Positions 8,678 to 16,315 of a DNA stretch of 36,984 bases are shown piece after piece (the stretch's first letter is position 1; each line of letters opens with the position of its first letter). The DNA is from Myxococcales bacterium. Its GTDB lineage: Bacteria; Myxococcota_A; UBA9042. The position numbers and the translations under genes were made by a program. Under the pieces are notes generated by a model. It was not told where the DNA came from. It saw nothing but the letters and a program-made list of their open reading frames with translations, and ran no database searches. Location: the NCBI GenBank assembly GCA_009692465.1, contig SHZD01000037.1, positions 1 through 36,984 on the forward strand, in the 5' to 3' direction.

Positions 8678-9625
8678 GTGACGACCGTGGTAAACTCCCA
8701 ACAACTCATTGGCTTGGCCATCGATACCTGCAGCAGGTGTCCCCACCCGTGGCCGCGCGGCGTGTGCCCGTTGTGTGCGCCCGGTCCGATGCAGCAGCCG
8801 CCGCCAGCCGATGCCACTGCTCCCGCCACCGACGAAGATGTCGAAGCCGCACTGCTGCGCGGCCTGCGCATGCAACCGCCGGCCTTGGTGTTGCGCGGCG
8901 GCGAAGTGTTGCTGCGAAAAAATGCCCTCGAGTTGCTAACCGCCTGCCGCCAAGCTGGAGTCAACCGAGTCGAAGTGTGGACCGCCGGGACCCTGTTGGC
9001 CCGCCCGGGACTGGCAGCGGCAATTGCCCGCGCTGGAGCCACTGAAGTCGGAGTGGTGTTGTTTGGCGACACTGCAGAAGGCCATGACTTTGTAGCGCAA
9101 ACGCCCGGACACTTTCAAAAAGTCTTGGCCGGCGTACAGCGGGCGCGCCGCGCTGGATTGCAGGTGCGGGTGCTGGCGCCGGTGCTGCGACCGACGTTTC
9201 GCGGTTTGCACAGTTTGGTCAAGAAGGCGGTGCCAGCGGGCGTACAGGGCCTGTATGTGTGGGCGCCCGCCGGTCCCGATCGCGCGGCGCATCCGCTGTT
9301 AGCGCCGCTGCCGATCATGGCTCCATTTGTGCAAGCCGCGCTGAACTTGGCCAAAACAGCAGGCCTGTCCGTGCGTTGTGAGGGCATCCCGGCTTGCCAA
9401 TTGGACAGCCACGCCGGGATTGCGGTGGCAACGATGCCTGCGATTGGCGCTGGTCCGGCCCAGACTGGCGAGTTACCCTTTGATTTTGGGCCTATTTGTG
9501 AACAATGCAGTTGGCGGGGCCGCTGTGTTGGGGTATCAAGGGCGCGCATTGAAGCTCACGGTTGGGTGGGTTTCGCAGCCCGCTCGGACCCCGCCCAACT
9601 GGCAAATTTACCAGCATTGCGCTAG
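8678..9625 (+). CDS. Radical-SAM-like protein with a non-canonical cysteine motif
   Basis: First gene of the radical SAM locus, 315 residues from a GTG at 8678 with a weak ribosome-binding site. The fold signature is that of a radical SAM barrel: LRGGEVLL in place of the GGEP strand (74-76), WTAGTLL where VTNG is expected, and QTPGHFQKVLAGVQ, which parallels TGTPGAFVTGIKGMQ in the next gene. The canonical CX3CX2C is absent. Instead C18, C21, C30 and C33 form CX2CX8CX2C (CSRCPHPWPRGVCPLC). That could bind a cluster with unusual spacing, as in Elp3-like proteins, or a metal in a non-catalytic partner. The C-terminus has C274-x2-C277-x5-C283-x-G, then H294-G295, aligning exactly with residues 586-607 of the next protein. 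It is probably an accessory subunit of the locus; activity cannot be decided from sequence. Confidence 0.7.
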   Translation: MTTVVNSQQLIGLAIDTCSRCPHPWPRGVCPLCAPGPMQQPPPADATAPATDEDVEAALLRGLRMQPPALVLRGGEVLLRKNALELLTACRQAGVNRVEVWTAGTLLARPGLAAAIARAGATEVGVVLFGDTAEGHDFVAQTPGHFQKVLAGVQRARRAGLQVRVLAPVLRPTFRGLHSLVKKAVPAGVQGLYVWAPAGPDRAAHPLLAPLPIMAPFVQAALNLAKTAGLSVRCEGIPACQLDSHAGIAVATMPAIGAGPAQTGELPFDFGPICEQCSWRGRCVGVSRARIEAHGWVGFAARSDPAQLANLPALR

Positions 9626-9646
9626 GTTGAGTCGAATCCAGCACGT

Positions 9647-9783
9647 AGGAACTGTCCCAGAATAAGTCATTGTGGGACTGGTTCCGTTTGCTTGCTTTGT
9701 TGGTCGCTAAGCTCGCGTTCTGAAAGGCCGACTCGCCGCTCCTGGGTTGCCCAGATCGATCGAGTTAGTTGAGAACAGTTCCT
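9647..9783 (+). repeat. 137-bp structured repeat, copy 1
   Basis: Terminal inverted repeat AGGAACTGT (9647-9655) and ACAGTTCCT (9775-9783). The left arm can also pair with a proximal arm at 9673-9685 (GTCCCA with TGGGAC, GGAA with TTCC). The core includes TTGCTTG, GGTCGCTAAGCTCGCG, CGACTCGCCGCTCC and ATCGATCGAG, shared with copies 2 and 3. It begins 21 bp after the stop codon of the preceding gene, in sense orientation. Confidence 0.9.
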
Positions 9784-10050
9784 TAGGCACCCTCTGCGCG
9801 CAAGCGCCTTGCGACCGGGCGCAACCCAGCCTCGCGGCCCTAAACCGGACTAATTTGGTCCACTTTTGCCGGTCCACCGTGCAAGCTGTCTTTACATCTG
9901 CCACAATGGTCAGGCGTGCGCCCGCCTGCCCCCGGCCGCCGCGCAACCGACCCAGCCGCGTCACACCAGCCGCGTCACACCAGCCGCGTTACTCTGGGTG
10001 CGCGGACATTTTGCGCGAACCCGCTGAGCAGGCCGTAGCCAGCACCGCGC
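9784..10050 (+). other. Leader region of the 665-aa radical SAM gene
   Basis: Between repeat copy 1 and the next start codon I see no plausible gene. The stretch is C-rich on the plus strand and contains a 14-bp tandem repeat (9952-9991). No clear sigma70 promoter or riboswitch fold was recognised. Confidence 0.4.
9952..9991. repeat. 14-bp tandem repeat, about 2.8 copies
   Basis: CCAGCCGCGTCACA at 9952-9965 and 9966-9979 is identical; a third partial unit (CCAGCCGCGTTA) follows at 9980-9991. It lies 59 bp upstream of the radical SAM start. Confidence 0.85.
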
Positions 10051-12048
10051 ATGGCAGTTGCAATGAGCACCGAACCGAAAACCATCGACGGCAGCGACAT
10101 CGACGGCATCGCCATCGACGGCATCAACATCGACCAATTGGTCCGCGACGGCATCCTGAACAAGGATGAAGCGCTTGCGCTCGCCCTGAGCCATCAGGCC
10201 GAAACGGGCATGGCGCGGCTGGAAGCCTTGCCGTCCACCGCTGGTGATATATCCAACGAAAATAAAGACTTAGTCAAAGAGGCCGCTGCCCATCACAAGC
10301 GTCATTGGGTGCGGGTGACGCGGTTGTGCAACCAGCGCTGCACGTTCTGTCTGGACTCGATGAACCAAGACGGGACCATGATCGACGTCGACTCGCTCAA
10401 GGCCTACATTTTGTTGGGGCGCAAAATGGGTCGGCAGCGCCTGATCTTGTCGGGCGGCGAGGCCAGCGTTCACCCCAAGTACATCGATCTCATCCGCTAC
10501 GGTCGCCAAGTGGGCTACGACTGGATCCAGACCGTTACCAATGGAATGATGTTTAGTTACGGTCGGTTTGCCAAGGCGGCTGCCGAAGCAGGGCTGAACG
10601 AAGCCACAGTGTCGATGCACGGCCACACGGCGCACTTGCACGACAAGTTGACCGGCACTCCGGGGGCTTTTGTCACTGGAATCAAGGGCATGCAGAATCT
10701 GCAAGCCACCGGCAAAGTGGTTGTCAACGTCGATGTGGTGATCAACAAACAAAATTACCGGGTCTTGCCCGAAATTATTGAGTACTACTACAAGAACTTG
10801 GGCATCCGCGAGTTCGATCTGCTGCACATCGTGCCCTTTGGCCGCGGTTTTGACGAGCACCGCCACTCGCTGTTCTTCGATCTGAACGATGCGGTCCCGT
10901 ATTTTCGCAAGGCCTTTGCCTGGGCCAATAAGCCCGATTTGTACTTGTGGACCAATCGTTTGCCGGTGACTTACTTGGAGGGTGCTGAGCGGCTGATCCA
11001 AGATCCACACAAGCTGGCCAGCGAGTTCGATGGCGGTCGACACAATTTTGAGGGGTTCTTAAAGCGCGGTCTCAAGCCCGATTGCCACGGTGAGCGCTGT
11101 GATTACTGTTTCTTGGACGGACCGTGTCGGCAGACCATGTTTCCGTACCGGCAACACCTGCAGGCTGGCACTTTTGGGCTGGTGCAGCGCAAGGCGACCC
11201 AAGCGTGGTTGGGGACCCCGGCGCGCGACAAATTCGCCAGCCAAAAACCGCAACGGGTGATTCTGCAAGCGCATGACGCCGATCAAGCGGTGGCGGCGCT
11301 GGCTGAACTGGGCTTTGACGGCGCCAGCTTGACCGTGCAGCTCGATGGCGGTCAGCCGTGGGCTCCGCTGTTTGCGCAGACCGAGCGGCCGGTGGCGCGG
11401 GCCATTGTCGCCGGGCTAGCCGACGTGCAAGCGGCGCTGACTGGGCCGCTGGCGGTGCCGGCTCCGACTCAAGTGCAAGTCCAACTCGACCGCGACGTCG
11501 CCCAATGGCTTGTGCAAAACGTAGCCATTATCCACAAGTTGGGTGAGCGATTGGTGGCGTGCTTGCCCAATCACGCGGTGTTGTCCGCTAGCAAGGGCAA
11601 CGATCCGGAGCCAGCGACGTTGCGGCAACTGGCCACGCTGGGGGTACGCCTCAAGAACGTGCCGCAGTGCATGGCAGGGGCGCCGGTTGAAAGTGGCGAT
11701 CATCAACTGCTCGATGCCGGCATGCTCGACGCTTCGGGCGACTTGAGCCTGGATCGGTATGTTGAGCACTACACAACCCACGAATATTACGCGAAAAGCG
11801 TGCGTTGTGGCTTGTGCGCCGAGACCGAGCGCTGCAAAGGCTTGCACATCAACTATGTGCGCAATCACGGCTTGGCGCTGCTCACCCCGCTCGATGCCGA
11901 GGGCAACGTGGTGGCCGATGCCGGTAGTTTTGACCAACTGACGGAGCGGCTCAAAGACGCCAATGCCGGTCGGACCAAACGCGAGCAGCAAAGGCTGTTT
12001 GGTGTGCACAAGCCGGTTGCGGTTGGCGAATTGTCAATCGCCCAGTAA
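10051..12048 (+). CDS. Radical SAM protein with N-terminal repeat and large C-terminal half
   Basis: Radical SAM enzyme of 665 residues. Residues 12-28 are a repeat, TIDGSDIDGIAIDGINID, followed by a helical stretch to about 85. The barrel has canonical C93-x3-C97-x2-C100 (RLCNQRCTFC), GGEAS (135-139) and VTNG (162-165). An auxiliary-cluster-like motif follows at C345, C350, C353 and C359. The extra half (400-640) ends in C586-x2-C589-x5-C595-x-G and H606-G607, matching the end of the preceding gene, and contains VPQC at 540 where that protein has IPAC. This half may be a second, degenerate radical-SAM-like domain. The start could also be ATG 10063; neither has a strong ribosome-binding site. 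Such enzymes usually modify peptides; the substrate here is unknown. It is probably co-expressed with the genes to 16171, being co-oriented with short gaps. Confidence 0.85.
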   Translation: MAVAMSTEPKTIDGSDIDGIAIDGINIDQLVRDGILNKDEALALALSHQAETGMARLEALPSTAGDISNENKDLVKEAAAHHKRHWVRVTRLCNQRCTFCLDSMNQDGTMIDVDSLKAYILLGRKMGRQRLILSGGEASVHPKYIDLIRYGRQVGYDWIQTVTNGMMFSYGRFAKAAAEAGLNEATVSMHGHTAHLHDKLTGTPGAFVTGIKGMQNLQATGKVVVNVDVVINKQNYRVLPEIIEYYYKNLGIREFDLLHIVPFGRGFDEHRHSLFFDLNDAVPYFRKAFAWANKPDLYLWTNRLPVTYLEGAERLIQDPHKLASEFDGGRHNFEGFLKRGLKPDCHGERCDYCFLDGPCRQTMFPYRQHLQAGTFGLVQRKATQAWLGTPARDKFASQKPQRVILQAHDADQAVAALAELGFDGASLTVQLDGGQPWAPLFAQTERPVARAIVAGLADVQAALTGPLAVPAPTQVQVQLDRDVAQWLVQNVAIIHKLGERLVACLPNHAVLSASKGNDPEPATLRQLATLGVRLKNVPQCMAGAPVESGDHQLLDAGMLDASGDLSLDRYVEHYTTHEYYAKSVRCGLCAETERCKGLHINYVRNHGLALLTPLDAEGNVVADAGSFDQLTERLKDANAGRTKREQQRLFGVHKPVAVGELSIAQ

Positions 12049-12154
12049 GCTCTTTTGAGTGCCTACCCAGTTCTTTGCGCCCTCTACGTTCTTTGAGTGC
12101 CCACCGTACTGAGGTGGACCCTCGCTTCGATCCCCAGTGAGACAGACTGCACGC

Positions 12155-13492
12155 ATGGCCAATATCGGCTACATCCAGATGGTCCGCCACTGCAACCAGA
12201 ATTGCGGATTCTGCAGCAATCCGGAGACGCCCTTTTTTCACGATCTGGGCCAAGTCCATACGATTGTGGATGATTTCGTCCAACGCGACTATTTTGGCGT
12301 GATCATGACCGGCGGCGAACCGACGCTCAGTCCGATTTTGCCCGATGCCATCGCCTACGCCCGCAGCAACAACCTGCATGTGCGCATGATCACCAATGGC
12401 CAAAAGCTTGCCGATTGGAATTACTGCGAATCATTGTGGAAAGCCGGGCTGCAGCACGTCCATGTCAGCATTCACAGCTACAAGGACAAGCTCGAGGACT
12501 TTCTGACCGGCACTCCGGGGTCACTGGCCTGGGCCGAAAAAGCCTTGGAAAACCTGAGCAAGACCGACATCACCGTCAACATCAACACGGTGATCAACCG
12601 CTACAATTGCGATCACCTGCACGAGACGATTGATTGGTTTATCGAAAAGTTCCCGTTTATTCGCCACTTTGTGTGGAACAACCTCGACCCGTCGATCGGC
12701 CGCGCCACCACCAACAATTATTTTACCGCGCGGCTGGGCCAAATCGAAGTCAGCCTGAATAAGGCGATGCGGCGACTGCATGAGAGCGGTCGCAGTTTTC
12801 GCGTCGAGCGGGTGCCGCTGTGCTACATGACTGAGTTTGCGCACTGTTCCACGGAGACCCGCAAGATCGTCAAGAGCGAAGAGCGCATCGTTCACTTTCT
12901 CGACAACAAGGGTACCGTTCGCCAAACCGAGTGGGGTCACCTGTACGCCGACGTGTGCGGGCAGTGCAGCCTGCGCGCCATTTGCGGTGGCCTGTTTGAT
13001 CGCGGTGACGCCTATGATCCCGCTGAATTGGCGCCGGTTTTTCTCGATGCCCGGCCGATTATCCAGCGGATTGTCACCGATTTGCAGAGCGATCCGGCAT
13101 GGCGCGTGGCTAAATTCAAAAATCTGGCGACGTTACCGGCTGCCCATCAGGGCCGATCTTCAGTGGGCGAGCATCGTGCAGGCCAGGTGCAAGCGCCGTC
13201 CGGCGAACGCTTGGTCCAACCCGCCGAGGACAAGCGGCGGCGCACTGACCCCAGTGCTCGCGATTGGACTCCGACCGCCGACGATCGCGCATTGGGCGCC
13301 AATTGGCACCCCAGCGACGACGAAGACGATGTCGATAGCGGTTTGCGCGTACCGGACGAGCCGTTGCCGCCCGCGTCCGTCACGGTCGCGGGCCATTCCC
13401 TGTCGATTGGCAATCGGGCTCCGGCTAGTTCAGCTCGAGCTGGGGTCAAATCGGCTGGGTCTGGGCTTGAAACTACCGCCGACCTCAAGTAA
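12155..13492 (+). CDS. Radical SAM protein, HxsC-like
   Basis: Radical SAM enzyme of 445 residues from the ATG at 12155 (GTG 12137 would add six). C13-x3-C17-x2-C20 (RHCNQNCGFC) binds the catalytic cluster. GGEPTLSP (53-60) and MITNG (78-82) are the SAM and barrel motifs. RVPLCYM at 219-225 and C268-x2-C271-x5-C277-GG-LF resemble the C-terminal pattern of HxsC, the second maturase of His-Xaa-Ser systems, so I call it HxsC-like with moderate confidence. Residues 325-445 form a charged, proline-rich, probably disordered tail (DDEDDVDSG and similar) not expected in the family. It lies about 100 bp after the 665-aa gene and 84 bp before the HxsD-like gene. It may instead be a generic peptide-modifying radical SAM protein. 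Confidence 0.82.
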   Translation: MANIGYIQMVRHCNQNCGFCSNPETPFFHDLGQVHTIVDDFVQRDYFGVIMTGGEPTLSPILPDAIAYARSNNLHVRMITNGQKLADWNYCESLWKAGLQHVHVSIHSYKDKLEDFLTGTPGSLAWAEKALENLSKTDITVNINTVINRYNCDHLHETIDWFIEKFPFIRHFVWNNLDPSIGRATTNNYFTARLGQIEVSLNKAMRRLHESGRSFRVERVPLCYMTEFAHCSTETRKIVKSEERIVHFLDNKGTVRQTEWGHLYADVCGQCSLRAICGGLFDRGDAYDPAELAPVFLDARPIIQRIVTDLQSDPAWRVAKFKNLATLPAAHQGRSSVGEHRAGQVQAPSGERLVQPAEDKRRRTDPSARDWTPTADDRALGANWHPSDDEDDVDSGLRVPDEPLPPASVTVAGHSLSIGNRAPASSARAGVKSAGSGLETTADLK

Positions 13493-13576
13493 AAGCCCGC
13501 ACGGCGCAACCGGCGACCGGCCATTGAGCGTCACCCCCCTAGGCCCTTCTATCCGCGCTTTTTTGGAGACCGCTCG

Positions 13577-14074
13577 ATGACGCAAACAACCGGCACCGCG
13601 ACACAGCACACCATTGAAACGTGCAACGCTGCCACCTCAACCGTAACTTTAGCGCTTGAAATGGGCTTGTACCCGACCGAAGTGCTGTATGGCGCCGCCT
13701 ATATCTTTATCGATCGCGCGTTTGTGCTGCTCGACAAGGACGAAGGCCAGGGGCGGATCGGTCGCTGGTTGGTGCACTTGCGCGGAAAAACGCCGCTGGA
13801 TGATCAGCAACTGCGGGCGCTGTCCGGCGAATTTGGCAATGAGTTGCTCAGCCAAGCCTTGCGCCGCAAGATCGTCAAGCAAAATCAGAAATTGATTGAG
13901 GAAATCACCACTCAAGCCATTGCCGGTGCGGCTGGTGGAACATTGCCGACCGACTTTTTGGCGACCGACGACGACGGCATGGACTTTTTGGACGATCCGC
14001 TTGGCATTGCCGTGCCGTGGGAAGAAAAGTTCAAGAAAAAGAAAGACGAACCGGCACCTGAGGCCAAACCGTAG
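13577..14074 (+). CDS. HxsD-like small protein 1
   Basis: Small protein of 165 residues; ATG at 13577 with GGAG upstream. Residues 27-110 look like HxsD, the non-enzymatic component of His-Xaa-Ser peptide modification systems: an initial LEMGLYPTEVLYGAAYIFID, a short beta region (WLVHLRGK), then FGNELLSQALRRKIVKQNQKL and a helix ending in TTQAIAGAA. HxsD proteins have the same order, with an F-x-N-E-L...LR helix. The extra C-terminal 50 residues are acidic, then lysine-rich (KFKKKKDEPAPEAKP). It is co-oriented with the two radical SAM genes upstream and the small paralogue 60 bp downstream. Its role is probably to present substrate or to scaffold the maturases; that is inference from the family. 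The similarity was judged by eye. Confidence 0.65.
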   Translation: MTQTTGTATQHTIETCNAATSTVTLALEMGLYPTEVLYGAAYIFIDRAFVLLDKDEGQGRIGRWLVHLRGKTPLDDQQLRALSGEFGNELLSQALRRKIVKQNQKLIEEITTQAIAGAAGGTLPTDFLATDDDGMDFLDDPLGIAVPWEEKFKKKKDEPAPEAKP

Positions 14075-14134
14075 TCAGTCCGCCCCCAGCCCCAGTTACG
14101 TCTTGCGCTGCCCGTGCACGCCCTGTGAGAACTC

Positions 14135-14389
14135 ATGCCTGACGCCGCCCAACCCAGCCAGACCGTGCTGTTGCACCGCGCCCTGTATATGCAACAAGCG
14201 ATCAAGGAAGCTGCTGAAACATTTGCAGACTTTGCCAGTTTTGCCATTACTCGGCAGGGCCCGCACTACGCCGTCGCCATCGCCGATATCGACGCCGAAG
14301 CGGACGGCGACGTGGTGGCCGAATTCTGCAACTTTGCGCTTTTCAACACCATGCAGAAAAAGCGCAGGAAAGTGCAGGCGGTTGCTTAG
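14135..14389 (+). CDS. HxsD-like small protein 2
   Basis: An 84-residue protein that aligns by eye with the preceding one. LHRALYMQQAIKEAAETFAD matches LEMGLYPTEVLYGAAYIFID (L..xLY....x.AA..F.D), a beta-like stretch HYAVAIADI follows, and EFCNFALFNTMQKKRR occupies the place of EFGNELLSQALRRK. It therefore seems to be a second, minimal HxsD-like protein without the acidic tail. The two could act as a heterodimer. It may instead be a modified substrate, since it is short and sits between maturase genes, but it has no His-Xaa-Ser repeat and only one cysteine. The TAG stop codon overlaps the first bases of repeat copy 2. Confidence 0.6.
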   Translation: MPDAAQPSQTVLLHRALYMQQAIKEAAETFADFASFAITRQGPHYAVAIADIDAEADGDVVAEFCNFALFNTMQKKRRKVQAVA

Positions 14390-14524
14390 AAACTGTGACA
14401 GAACAAGTTGTTCTGTCACAGGGTTCCATTTGCTTGCTAGGTGGGTCGCAAGCTCGCGACGTTGCAAGTCGACTCGCCGCTCCGGCAAGAATCAAATCGA
14501 TCGACTTAAATTGTCACAGTTCCT
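14388..14524 (+). repeat. 137-bp structured repeat, copy 2
   Basis: The left arm AACTGTGACA (14391-14400) pairs exactly with the distal arm TGTCACAGTT (14512-14521). It can also form a perfect palindrome with the proximal arm: 14393-14406 with 14408-14421, a 14-bp stem around one base. The core (TTGCTTGC, GGTGGGTCGC, AGCTCGCG, CGACTCGCCGCTCC, AATCGATCGA) matches copies 1 and 3. The first base coincides with the stop codon of the small HxsD-like gene. Confidence 0.93.
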
Positions 14525-14671
14525 TAAGCGACTTGCCTTCGATGGCAATCGGACCGCACCTGTTCATCGGGCGGCACGTCTTGCCCGCCAGCCCCGTTCG
14601 TAGCCCCATTTGCCGATCACGCCGTTCACTGGTGTCGTCGGCCTAGCCTTGCCGTCCGTTTGGAGTCGCCG

Positions 14672-16171
14672 ATGTCGCTTGCCGAGGTGGTTCAATTATC
14701 CAAAGTCAAAGCCGATGCGCTGGTGCCGTTTAACCACCGCAAGGTCGGCGATCGCTACTTGCTCAGCAATGACTTTGGCGACCATACATTTGTAACTCCC
14801 AAAGAATTTCAAAGGTTTATTCAAGCAGAGACCCGTCCCGGCGAAGAACTGCACGAGCGCTTGATCGCCACCAATCTGCTGGCCGAGCACGTCGACGTCA
14901 AACTACAGGCGGCGCGCTGGCGCAAAAAGAAGCAATACTTGTTCTATGGCCCGACGTTGCACGCCTTCGTGTTGACCCATCGCTGCAATCACGGCTGCCA
15001 GTACTGCCACAGCTCGATCGTGGGCATGGAGCGCACCGACACCGACATGTCGATCGAAACGGCCGAACGGGCGGTGGACTTGGCGTTTCAAACGACTAGT
15101 CCCGGGGTCTCGATCGAGTTTCAAGGCGGCGAACCGCTGGCCAACTGGGAGGTCTTGCAGCATATCGTCGAGTACAGCCGCCAAAAAAATGCGCTGGCTG
15201 GCAAAGCGCTGTCGTTTTCGCTGGTGACCAACTTGAGCCTGATGGACGACGATAAACTCGACTATCTGTTGGATCGCAAAGTGCAATTGTGCACGAGTCT
15301 GGACGGACCCGCCGACTTGCACGACAAGATTCGCATCTACAAGCAAGGGTCGTCGCACGAGCTGGTTACTGGGTGGATGCGCAAAATCAATCAGCGTTAC
15401 AAAGACATGGGGCTCGATCCCAACCTGTACCGCGTTGAAGCCCTGCCCACGATCACCAGACCGGCGCTAACCCGCTGGCGTGACATCGTCGATACCTACG
15501 TCAGCGTCGGCTGCCGCGCGGTGTTCATGCGCAAGCTGGACCCGTTTGGCTTTGCGGCGCGCTCGGCCAAGACGTTGGGCTATTCGATGGACGATTTTGT
15601 GGCGTTTTACATTAATGCCGTTGAATACATTATTGAACTCAACAAGCAGGGCACCCAAGTGATGGAGCGCCACGCCGCCATCATGCTGGCCAAAATCTTG
15701 GACGACGCTGAGCCCAATTACCTCGACTTGCGCACTCCGGGCGGTGCTTGCATTGGCCAAATCGGCTATGCCCCCGACGGCTCGATCTACAGCAGCGATG
15801 AGGGTCGTTTTGTGGCGTCGATGGGCGACGAAATGTTCAAGCTGGGTACGGTCAACGACAGCTACGACCACCTGATGACCAATGCGCAAACGCGAGCGAT
15901 GGTGATGGCGGGGCTGAACGACGGGCAGCCCGACTGTGTGTCGTGCGTGTACAAGCCGTGGTGCGGCCAGCAGGTCGAGTACAACTACAAGACCCAAGGG
16001 TCGCTGCACGGCCGCATGCGCGACAGCAACTGGTGCAAGAAGCACAAGTCGATTTTTGACTACCTGATGGCCAAGGTGGAGCGCGGCGACCCCGAGGAAA
16101 TGCGCATTTTCGAGCGCTGGACCACCAATCGGGTGCTCGACCACTTCTTGCAAGAACGCGCGCCGCTGTAG
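14672..16171 (+). CDS. hxsB: HxsB-like radical SAM/SPASM maturase
   Basis: Radical SAM peptide maturase of 499 residues closely resembling HxsB of His-Xaa-Ser systems. The ATG at 14672 has TTTGGAG upstream; the in-frame TTG at 14660 is less likely. Residues 18-50 (VPFNHRKVGDRYLLSNDFG, then TPKEF) are the HxsB-type N-terminal region. C105-x3-C109-x2-C112 (RCNHGCQYC) holds the catalytic cluster, EFQGGEPLANW (149-159) is the SAM-contacting strand, and CTSLDGPADLHDKIR (207-221) is typical of SPASM maturases. Auxiliary-cluster cysteines are C360, C422-x2-C425-x5-C431 and C455. It is separated from the small HxsD-like gene by repeat copy 2 and about 150 bp of unassigned sequence. It probably modifies a peptide in the cytoplasm; the reaction is unknown and no His-Xaa-Ser precursor is seen in the window. 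Confidence 0.88.
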   Translation: MSLAEVVQLSKVKADALVPFNHRKVGDRYLLSNDFGDHTFVTPKEFQRFIQAETRPGEELHERLIATNLLAEHVDVKLQAARWRKKKQYLFYGPTLHAFVLTHRCNHGCQYCHSSIVGMERTDTDMSIETAERAVDLAFQTTSPGVSIEFQGGEPLANWEVLQHIVEYSRQKNALAGKALSFSLVTNLSLMDDDKLDYLLDRKVQLCTSLDGPADLHDKIRIYKQGSSHELVTGWMRKINQRYKDMGLDPNLYRVEALPTITRPALTRWRDIVDTYVSVGCRAVFMRKLDPFGFAARSAKTLGYSMDDFVAFYINAVEYIIELNKQGTQVMERHAAIMLAKILDDAEPNYLDLRTPGGACIGQIGYAPDGSIYSSDEGRFVASMGDEMFKLGTVNDSYDHLMTNAQTRAMVMAGLNDGQPDCVSCVYKPWCGQQVEYNYKTQGSLHGRMRDSNWCKKHKSIFDYLMAKVERGDPEEMRIFERWTTNRVLDHFLQERAPL

Positions 16172-16315
16172 CCCTTGGTTTTGGCCTAGAGTCATTGCCG
16201 AAAATCCTAATCCGCTGTAATTTACCGGCCTGATTATCCAAGCCGCCGTCGCTGCCCAGCGCTGGTGTTCGCTACGCGCAACGCAATTTGCCCACCCCAT
16301 TCCGAGGGACTGACC

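Noticed and set aside
9647..9783. Integron attC sites as an explanation for the 137-bp repeats
   Set aside because: Size, position after stop codons and inverted arms fit loosely, and copy 3 has GCCTAAG near its edge. But attC sites have conserved ends and a variable middle, the reverse of what is seen, and no integrase or cassette spacing is present.
12049..12154. Short repeated TTCTTTGAGTGCC segments between two radical SAM genes
   Set aside because: Only two good copies, short and without structure; too weak to call a feature.
13380..13420. His-Xaa-Ser precursor signal in the tail of the HxsC-like protein (GHSLS)
   Set aside because: A single H-S-L-S occurrence is not a His-Xaa-Ser repeat; HxsA-type precursors have several in tandem.
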